Notes under the pieces: model-generated
Databases searched by the model: none
What the model was told of the DNA's origin: nothing
The model's input: only the letters and a program-made list of their open reading frames with translations
In this document: in pieces, positions 42,889 through 49,096 of the stretch
How positions within the stretch are numbered: position 1 is the stretch's first letter
Layout of the letters: every line of letters starts with the position of its first letter
NCBI RefSeq assembly: GCF_020829595.1
Contig: NZ_JAIVFW010000006.1
Coordinates: 62,001 to 126,000 of the forward strand
DNA from: Nostoc sp. CHAB 5844
Lineage (GTDB): Bacteria > Cyanobacteriota > Cyanobacteriia > Cyanobacteriales > Nostocaceae
Direction: 5' to 3'
DNA length: 64,000 nucleotides
Translations under genes and position numbers: made by a program

Positions 42889-44193
42889 GTGATTAAAAAC
42901 GATAAGTGGATTACTGAAATGGCTCAAAAAGGGATGATTTCACCCTTTGAGCCAAGCTTAATCCGAAAAGTGCAGAAAGAGACATCTGTAAATGCTCAAC
43001 CCGTTATCAGCTACGGTCTTTCTTCTTATGGCTACGATATACGCCTTTCCCCAGCTGAGTTTCGGATTTTTCGCCACATTCCGGGAACTGTTGTTGACCC
43101 CAAAAACTTCAATCCTCACAATCTAGAGTCAACACCACTGCATACAGATGTGAATGGCAGTTACTTTATTTTGCCTGCTCATTCCTATGGATTGGGAGTT
43201 GCTTTAGAACGGCTAGAGGTTCCAGATAATATTACAGTAATTTGTATAGGTAAAAGCACTTACGCAAGGTGCTTTAGAGGAGATACTCGTGTAGCCCTAG
43301 TTGATGGTACATCTCCAACGTTAGAGGAAATGGCTGAACGCTCTGAAAATGGAGAAAAATTTTGGGGCTATAGTATTGGTCAACATGGAAGAATAATAGT
43401 CACTTTACTAGAAAATCCAAGATATATTGGTCGAGATTCTTTATTAGAAGTGACTTTAGACAATAACGAATCAATATTTTGTACACCCGATCATCTTTTT
43501 ATGACTAGAGATGGTCGAATGGTTGAAGCTCATACTCTTAAGCCACAAGATTCTTTAATGCCTCTTTACCGTCAGGTTGCTCGTGGTTATGAGATGGTGT
43601 ATCAACCGCTTAACGGTCATCTTTATCCCACTCATCGATTGAGTGATGAATGGAATTTATATGACGAAATTTACGAAAATACTCCTAATACTCACCGCCA
43701 TCATGTTGACTTTAATCGTCTGAATAATACTATTCGTGGTGCGGCTCGATTACTCAATTGCGTAGACGCGGAGCGGCTTGTCGTTAGACATCGCTCTGTA
43801 TTTAGGCGATTTCCAGAAGTGATACAAGCGTTTAGAGGTGTGTCACAAAGTCATTCTCCCAAAAACCACAAGGTTATATCCGTAAGCGAAATATCTGGTA
43901 TTCACGATGTTTATTGTTTAACAGTACCTGAAGCAGGTAATTTTGCCCTAGAAGCAGGAGTTTTTGTGCATAATTGCGGAATTATTGCCAATCTCACACC
44001 TGCGGAGGCAGCTTGGCGCGGTCATTTAACTCTAGAATTTTCTAATTCTTCTAGTGCTGACTGTCGTATATACGCTAATGAAGGAGTAGTGCAGTTACTC
44101 TTTTTAGAAGGAGAACCCTGTGCAATTAGTTACGAAGCAAGACAGGGTAAATATCAAGATCAGTTAGAGATAGTCACCTTAGCTCGCGTGTAG
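42889..44193 (+). CDS. dcd: dCTP deaminase interrupted by an intein
   Basis: A 434-residue precursor. Residues 1-127 and 363-434 make a normal 199-residue Dcd: MIKNDKWITEMA, GYDIRLSP, GKSTYAR, then CGIIANLTPAEA and GHLTLEFSNSS with the catalytic Glu. Dcd converts dCTP to dUTP for thymidylate synthesis. A 235-residue intein sits exactly between Arg127 and the conserved Cys of the active-site segment STYAR-CG. It is visible because the two halves of this motif are over 700 bases apart. The start is GTG, the canonical family start. Protein splicing is required for an active enzyme. Confidence 0.93.
   Translation: MIKNDKWITEMAQKGMISPFEPSLIRKVQKETSVNAQPVISYGLSSYGYDIRLSPAEFRIFRHIPGTVVDPKNFNPHNLESTPLHTDVNGSYFILPAHSYGLGVALERLEVPDNITVICIGKSTYARCFRGDTRVALVDGTSPTLEEMAERSENGEKFWGYSIGQHGRIIVTLLENPRYIGRDSLLEVTLDNNESIFCTPDHLFMTRDGRMVEAHTLKPQDSLMPLYRQVARGYEMVYQPLNGHLYPTHRLSDEWNLYDEIYENTPNTHRHHVDFNRLNNTIRGAARLLNCVDAERLVVRHRSVFRRFPEVIQAFRGVSQSHSPKNHKVISVSEISGIHDVYCLTVPEAGNFALEAGVFVHNCGIIANLTPAEAAWRGHLTLEFSNSSSADCRIYANEGVVQLLFLEGEPCAISYEARQGKYQDQLEIVTLARV
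43270..43974 (+). mobile_element. Intein in dcd (residues 128-362)
   Basis: All splicing residues are present: Cys128 (block A CFRGDTRVALVDG), block B TPDHLFMTRDG, block F ISGIHDVYCLTV, and block G with His361-Asn362, followed by +1 Cys363. The insert between the splicing halves carries HRHHVDFNRLNN, resembling an HNH-type homing endonuclease core, but no LAGLIDADG motif. The in-frame segment 43760-43794 matches an interspersed repeat. The endonuclease is probably degenerate. Confidence 0.9.
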
Positions 44194-44369
44194 TTCAAAT
44201 GAAATACCACAGGTTGCACTTAATTTAGCCTGTGGTTTCTAACATTAGAAAACTAAATTTTTTTTGTTTGCTGTGTGCGATCGCTTGACTTTCAAGACAG
44301 TCACTACTATTTTCTGCTACATAGGATTATTAATTTCATACTTCATACTTCGGCATTTTTCTACTAGTA

Positions 44370-45944
44370 TCAATTCTTAGCAAAACCGTAAATTTCAATT
44401 TCTTCCTGCGTAAAAGCCTCCTTCAATGTCTTGCGAAGAACACGCTGAATATGCAGGTGTTTTCCCGGCTTGACTTTTGTCAGTGTCAACAGCAATAGAT
44501 TATCCTCCCCAAAATGTTCTATTCCAGCTACTCGTGTAGGTTCTATAACATCTTGTTCTTCTGCCTTTAACTGCTGTCCTACTTTCTCAACCACTCTATA
44601 TACATGATCTAAATTAGAATCATAGGAAACGCTAAATTCTACCCTTGCATATATATATTGCTTAGAAAAGTTGATAATTGATCCAATATCTCCATTCCGA
44701 ATAATTTGCAATTGACCATCAGGATGGCGGATGTGAGTCGTTCGCAATTCAATCGCCTCTACAACCCCCTCAACACTTCTCTCTTCCATTTTCCCGGCTT
44801 CAACATAATCACCTACTAAGTAATAGTTTTCAAACAAAATCAAAAATCCACAAACAACATCATTAATTAGGTTTTGCGCCCCAAGACCAACTGCGATACC
44901 CACAATTCCTGCACCTGCTAATATTGGTGCAGGATCAATGCCAATCAGTTTAAGTATAGTTACTCCGGCAGTAAAATAAATGAAATATTTGGCAAAACTC
45001 CGCATTAAAGGAATCAGTGTCAGTCGTTTCTGTCGCTGTGAGTCATTAGTATCTGTAGTTCTTAAGTAGAACTCATCAAGAATAAAGTAAGCGACTTCAA
45101 TCACAACATTACTAATAAAGAAAACTCCAATAATCTGTATAATTTTAGGAGTATACGCACTTATCCAAGCGATAGGTTCTATTTCTGGAAGAACGAGATT
45201 TACTATCCCCACATAAAGAACATATTCCAAACATTTTTTGAACAATGGAATTAAGTGGCGTAAACGCTCATATAAGCGCAGCAGATTGTTAGAGTTGGAA
45301 AATTTTAAACTTAGAGCATCGAGAGTATCAACAATAGTAGCAATAGCTTTGACAATCAGTAAACCAACTGAGATAATAACGTAAATTTTTAAAGTAATAA
45401 AAGTATATTTAGTAAAGACTGCCGGCAAATACAAAAAATTAGCACATAAAATAGCAGAAGATATCCATATACTATGAATAATAATTCTTTTTAAGACTGT
45501 AAAAAAAGCTTCGACACTTTCATCATTAGCTTTAATTTGATCAATTTTCTTAGCATAGTTACAAATCCAGTCTATACCACGGCTTAACAGTGGTATGCTA
45601 AGTTTAACTAGCATTAGCAAACTGATAGTTTTTAAACTCGCTATGAACAGATTAATCCAAAATTGAGTAGGAAGATTGCGAATCAGATTCAGTTGAAATT
45701 CCTGAACGTTTCCACCTCGATAAATTATCATCCCATTTATACTAACCAGCGCCAGACATAGCACCACAGAAAGCAAAATTAAAATCCTACTGATACTCCG
45801 ACGCAAGAAGGTGATATTTGCAGTTCTTCCTTGCAGCCAAGAAACTTTAGCAACCTGCTTGAAGATGATGCCAATCAGCAAGTTAAGCAGCCATAACAAG
45901 ACTAATAAAAATATGAATTCACCGAGAATAATTGCTATATTCAT
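44370..45944 (-). CDS. MscS-family mechanosensitive ion channel protein
   Basis: A 524-residue membrane protein with several N-terminal transmembrane helices. The MscS core follows: pore helix region ILAGAGIVGIAVGLGAQNLI, then NDVVCGFLILFENYYLVGDYVEAG and the beta domain with HIRHPDGQLQIIRNGDIGSI. MscS-like channels release solutes on hypo-osmotic shock; eukaryotic-like cyanobacterial members may have other roles. The start is the ATG giving MNIAIILGEF. It is alone, with a repeat palindrome 44 bases upstream. Confidence 0.9.
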   Translation of the reverse strand: MNIAIILGEFIFLLVLLWLLNLLIGIIFKQVAKVSWLQGRTANITFLRRSISRILILLSVVLCLALVSINGMIIYRGGNVQEFQLNLIRNLPTQFWINLFIASLKTISLLMLVKLSIPLLSRGIDWICNYAKKIDQIKANDESVEAFFTVLKRIIIHSIWISSAILCANFLYLPAVFTKYTFITLKIYVIISVGLLIVKAIATIVDTLDALSLKFSNSNNLLRLYERLRHLIPLFKKCLEYVLYVGIVNLVLPEIEPIAWISAYTPKIIQIIGVFFISNVVIEVAYFILDEFYLRTTDTNDSQRQKRLTLIPLMRSFAKYFIYFTAGVTILKLIGIDPAPILAGAGIVGIAVGLGAQNLINDVVCGFLILFENYYLVGDYVEAGKMEERSVEGVVEAIELRTTHIRHPDGQLQIIRNGDIGSIINFSKQYIYARVEFSVSYDSNLDHVYRVVEKVGQQLKAEEQDVIEPTRVAGIEHFGEDNLLLLTLTKVKPGKHLHIQRVLRKTLKEAFTQEEIEIYGFAKN

Positions 45945-45987
45945 TTTGTAAGTATCAATATCTGAATAGAATCTAAAAAAATTATTT

Positions 45988-46020
45988 AGATCCCCGAATG
46001 CTTCAAGCAGTCGGGGATCT
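45988..46020. repeat. AGATCCCCGA/TCGGGGATCT palindrome
   Basis: 10-bp perfect arms around a 13-base loop; same family as 39221-39253. The rest of 45945-46195 contains no gene that I can support. Confidence 0.6.
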
Positions 46021-46195
46021 GTTAGTTCAAAAACAGTAATCAGCTAGCCCAAAACCTTTATTCCGTATGCGCTATAAAAATAAATGTCTCTGATTTTTTG
46101 GGCAATAACTTATAGTCGGTGACACCCCATCAGCTAATCGAAAGTGCGCTTAACTAACTAAGGTTTATTAAGCAACACAAGGCTCTTAGATTAAG

Positions 46196-46460
46196 CTAAT
46201 ACCTCAGTTTGTAGCAGCCTTTACGTAATGCAGTTACTGCTTCTTCTGTTTCTATTAATCTAGTAAGAGCAAGCGCAACATCATAAGCGTTGATGATTTG
46301 TTAACCAGTTAAATTCGGCTTCTGAAACATCTCCATCTGCTCCAGCAATAGCGAGTAGTGCATATCCATAATTGAGGTATGCTTCAGGAGGAATTTCGGA
46401 AATACCTAAGTTCTTTTTCAGAAATTCTGAAGCAGGTAGTACTTCTTTAGCATTGCTCAT
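46196..46460 (-). pseudogene. TerB-like small gene, truncated or frameshifted
   Basis: From an ATG at 46460 with AGAGGT 6 bases upstream, a 59-codon reading begins MSNAKEVLPASEFLKKNLGI and includes YALLAIAGADGDVSEAEFNW, the alpha-helical ADG-x-VS-xx-E pattern of TerB-like proteins. It stops at 46281 (TNHQRL-stop). The next frame continues with coding character, NAYDVALALTRLIETEEAVT then ALRKGCYKLRY and a stop at 46196. A single-base frameshift near 46285-46300 or a deletion junction would explain this. The good ribosome-binding site shows it was once translated; the 59-codon product may still be made. Confidence 0.55.
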
Positions 46461-47149
46461 ACATTACCTCTTTGATTTTTTTGATAATTTATGTTGCTTA
46501 TTATTGTGTTTGTTACTCCAAACTGCTTGGAATGTGTAACGCAACAATTTATTCTTTTTAATGTCTCTGACTTTTAATCAGAATGCAAGGACAGTTAAGA
46601 CAGTTAAGACAATTAAAACGATTTATTTTAAAAATAAATTTATGACTGCTTTTTATATGTTATTTAGTTATCAACTAAAACTAATTTATGAATAAATAAG
46701 TGTCAAAAAAACAGTTATTTGCTTTGTAATCAAAACTTGTGGTTCATCTCAGATAGACTCTTGGCGACGGTGTTTTACAGCGTGTAACAACCAAGACTCA
46801 GTAAAAGCGATCGCCTCTGTGAATATGACTCTGTTGCTCATAATGTACGTCTCTAAATAAGTCTTCGTAACGACAACATAAACATTTGCGACAAATAAAT
46901 AAGAATTCGTAACGAGACGAATTGTGTGGTAATAATCGCAACTTATTTCCTCACCAGACGAGTCTTGTGGTAGCGATCGCAAAACTTTTCCCTACTCACA
47001 AACAAATATAATCAACTACGCTGCAACCATTCTCAAATTTCAGCGATCGCAGTAGCCACAGCATTCAATGCCACAGACATCATAAATCCACTACAAATAA
47101 GTTGATAGTGTCAAAATGTTATGTGTATAGTTTACTCGTAAAATCACTT
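46461..47149. other. AT-rich spacer with transposon-end-like sequence
   Basis: No gene is supported. There is a short GACAGTTAA tandem (46593-46620) and the end-like repeat array 46844-46935, followed by two HIP1 sites. A minus-strand 77-codon reading (46749-46982) runs through the array and lacks protein character. Confidence 0.5.
46844..46935. mobile_element. Possible solitary Tn7-like transposon end
   Basis: TGTACG is followed by spaced repeats: TTCGTAACGA at 46864-46873 and again at 46906-46915, each preceded by an AAATAA-containing unit, with a related ACATAAACATTTGCGA unit between. A TGT terminus followed by short TnsB-site-like repeats resembles ends of Tn7-like elements in cyanobacteria. 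No transposase gene or second end is in the window, so this is tentative. Confidence 0.3.
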
Positions 47150-47434
47150 ATGCCTAAAGCAATCTGGAATGGTGCAACTTTAGCCGAAAGCGATAATACT
47201 GTAGTTGTGGAAGGCAATCATTATTTTCCTCCCGACACAATTAACAAGCAGTATTTTCAAAACAGCGACACCCACACTACTTGTCCGTGGAAAGGTCTTG
47301 CTAGTTACTACAGCATCGAAGTTGATGGACAAGTCAATCAAGACGCTGCTTGGTACTATCCCAGCGCCAAGGAAAAAGCTAAAAATATTGAGGGCTACGT
47401 GGCTTTCTGGAAAGGCGTAAAAGTCGAAGCTTAA
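47150..47434 (+). CDS. DUF427 domain-containing protein
   Basis: From the ATG at 47150 the protein has 94 residues (MPKAIWNGATLAESDNTVVV). It contains GNHYFPPDTINKQYFQ, TTCPWKGLASYYSIEVDG and AAWYYPSAKEKAKNI, the diagnostic DUF427 pattern. These are small soluble beta-barrel proteins of unclear function, common in plants, fungi and bacteria. A longer reading starting with TTG at 47102 adds an unconserved N-terminus and is not preferred. Confidence 0.88.
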   Translation: MPKAIWNGATLAESDNTVVVEGNHYFPPDTINKQYFQNSDTHTTCPWKGLASYYSIEVDGQVNQDAAWYYPSAKEKAKNIEGYVAFWKGVKVEA

Positions 47435-47559
47435 TTAGAAATGATTCAGGCTTATTTGCTGAAACTGTTTATTGGCAGAGTTTTAGTGAATAAGCCTCTT
47501 CTAAGAAACAGAAATGTTTCTTTACATCCATTGGGAATGCGATCGCATTCCTCGGACGC

Positions 47560-47676
47560 TTATATCATATCCGGGTAATTAGTTATAATTCCCGAATCTA
47601 TGCAGAGAACCCAAAAACCCCTCCCCTCTGCACCTGAAGCTGCCTTAATGATAAGTCTTTCACCGGACACGATATT
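47560..47676. repeat. Spacer repeat between convergent genes
   Basis: It contains ATCCGGGTAATTAGTTATAA near its left end. It ends in AATGATAAGTCTTTCACCGG followed by ACACGATATT, the inverse of a sequence at 4462-4493. It looks like a degenerate MITE shared between the two spacers. Confidence 0.5.
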
Positions 47677-47677
47677 A

Positions 47678-47980
47678 TCATTTTCGTACTTGATATTCAG
47701 CTGACTCTATCAGCTGATATGTATCTTTCATTGCTTGGGCAAATTTACTATCAATTGTTGCTAAATCTGCTGGAGAAATAGCTTTCCACTGCGCTTGTGT
47801 TGCCCAACGAATAATTAAAGTTACTTCTGAATGGTTATTGGAATTAATCCAGACTTCTTTGCCGAGAAATCCTGGATACTCAGCCAATGCTGTTGTCCAA
47901 ATTTCAGCATCTTTTTGGATAAAACTTTCCCGCAGATTTGGGTCAACCTGAAATTTCAGCAGTTCTATAACCACACCCAC
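47678..47980 (-). CDS. TIGR03792 family ABM-like protein
   Basis: A 100-residue protein, MGVVIELLKFQVDPNLRESF, with AEYPGFLGKEVWIN, VTLIIRWATQAQWKAIS and DTYQLIESAEYQVRK. This fits the cyanobacterial TIGR03792 family with an antibiotic-biosynthesis-monooxygenase-like ferredoxin fold. Members are small, probably dimeric; the reaction or ligand is unknown. Complete length. Confidence 0.85.
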   Translation of the reverse strand: MGVVIELLKFQVDPNLRESFIQKDAEIWTTALAEYPGFLGKEVWINSNNHSEVTLIIRWATQAQWKAISPADLATIDSKFAQAMKDTYQLIESAEYQVRK

Positions 47981-48107
47981 TCATTCCTTGTGTTTGCCAA
48001 TTTGCCAAAATAGAGCTGTAGGCTAGAATAACACGCTTCCAGCATAGCTTGATTGCATACACTCAAGAGCAAGGAGGCTGGCTTGAAATAAATCACAGGA
48101 AGGCAGT

Positions 48108-48431
48108 ATGGACAGCAACAACTGGTTGCAACAGCTAATGATGGTCGGTATTGGTACAACGTCCTTGGTAGCAGAAAAGTTACGGCAAGTCAGCGATGAA
48201 TTAGTCAAAGACGGCAAGCTAAATCCTGAGCAAGCTAAGGCGGTAATGGATGATATTGTACAGCAGTTAAAGTCGGAGCAAGGAAACTGGGATGCTCAAA
48301 TGCAACGACAAATGCGGAATATGATGCAGGATTTAGGAGTGGCGCGTCAGTCTGAGGTAGATGAACTACGGGGTAGAATTGACCGTTTAGAACGTCAAGT
48401 ACGCGATTTAGAAAATAAGCTTTGGCGTTAA
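48108..48431 (+). CDS. Phasin-family-like helical protein
   Basis: A 107-residue, almost entirely helical protein: MDSNNWLQQLMMVGIGTTSL, AEKLRQVSDELVKDGKLNPE, and a C-terminal coiled coil (SEVDELRGRIDRLERQVRDL). This fits the phasin-like/polyhydroxyalkanoate granule-associated family. Its function in cyanobacteria that may not make granules is open. GGAGG about 35 bases upstream is too distant to be its ribosome-binding site; GGAAGG at 48100 is closer. Confidence 0.78.
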   Translation: MDSNNWLQQLMMVGIGTTSLVAEKLRQVSDELVKDGKLNPEQAKAVMDDIVQQLKSEQGNWDAQMQRQMRNMMQDLGVARQSEVDELRGRIDRLERQVRDLENKLWR

Positions 48432-48495
48432 TCTGTTCTTTCTGATTTAAACTAAATGTGTCCTGTTGGTATTGCTTTTGCCAAACGACCTCAGT

Positions 48496-48502
48496 AGGGA
48501 GG
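48496..48502 (+). promoter_or_regulatory. Strong ribosome-binding site for the TTG start of the FKBP gene
   Basis: AGGGAGGA is spaced 6-7 bases from TTG 48510 and no ATG is available at the signal peptide, so initiation at TTG is likely. Confidence 0.75.
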
Positions 48503-48509
48503 ACTAATT

Positions 48510-49031
48510 TTGAAAGCAATTTTACTCAGCGTGGGTGTCATGCTGGTTTGTGTTGTGGTTTTAGTGTTAGCCCAAGTAGGCAGTAAACCAGATACTGCAA
48601 TTGCTGCTAATTTGACCAAATCGCAATCATTACCCACTACAGTCACAGAAAACAATACTCTGATAGCAAACAAAACTATGTCTGATGCCAATGTCGTAAC
48701 TACTCCTTCTGGACTGAAATATGTTGAAATCAAAGAGGGAACTGGAGCAACTCCTCAGCCTGGACAAACGGTTGTAGTTCACTACACTGGCACTTTAGAA
48801 AATGGTACTAAGTTTGATAGTTCCCGCGATCGCAATCGTCCTTTTAGCTTTACTATCGGCGTTGGACAGGTGATTAAAGGTTGGGACGAAGGACTTAGTA
48901 CAATGAAAGTTGGTGGTCAGCGTCAGTTGATTATTCCTTCAGAGTTAGGCTATGGTTCTCGTGGTGCGGGTGGGGTGATTCCACCTAACGCTACCCTGCT
49001 TTTTGACGTGGAATTGCTCGATTTTAAATAA
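48510..49031 (+). CDS. FKBP-type peptidyl-prolyl cis-trans isomerase, exported
   Basis: A 173-residue protein. The N-terminus has a signal/anchor helix (MKAILLSVGVMLVCVVVLVL), a short linker and an FKBP domain: GQTVVVHYTGTLENGTKFDS, FTIGVGQVIKGWDEGL, GGQRQLIIPSELGYGSRG and FDVELLDFK. It accelerates proline isomerisation, probably in the periplasm or thylakoid lumen. The start is an unusual TTG at 48510 and is well supported by GGGAGGA 6 bases upstream. The stop overlaps the start of a shared terminator repeat. Confidence 0.93.
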   Translation: MKAILLSVGVMLVCVVVLVLAQVGSKPDTAIAANLTKSQSLPTTVTENNTLIANKTMSDANVVTTPSGLKYVEIKEGTGATPQPGQTVVVHYTGTLENGTKFDSSRDRNRPFSFTIGVGQVIKGWDEGLSTMKVGGQRQLIIPSELGYGSRGAGGVIPPNATLLFDVELLDFK

Positions 49032-49096
49032 AGTATGAAGTGTGAAGGATGAAGTATAAAATTTTCAGCCTTCATACTTCATCCTTCATACTTTAA
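49031..49096. terminator. Bidirectional terminator made of inverted heptamer repeats
   Basis: Arms 49038-49060 and 49071-49093 (AAGTGTGAAGGATGAAGTAT type) are 23-bp inverted repeats with two mismatches and a 10-base loop. They lie exactly between, and touch, the stop codons of the convergent FKBP and dnaB genes. Confidence 0.75.

Noticed and set aside
46214-46227. Second GTA-N8-TAC match
   Set aside because: It lies inside the TerB-like pseudogene and not upstream of any gene.
46749-46982. 77-codon minus-strand ORF
   Set aside because: It runs through the spaced repeat array at 46844-46935 and lacks a family, a ribosome-binding site and coding character.
48235-48733. Minus-strand ORFs opposite the phasin-like and FKBP genes
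   Set aside because: They are shadows of well-supported plus-strand genes.
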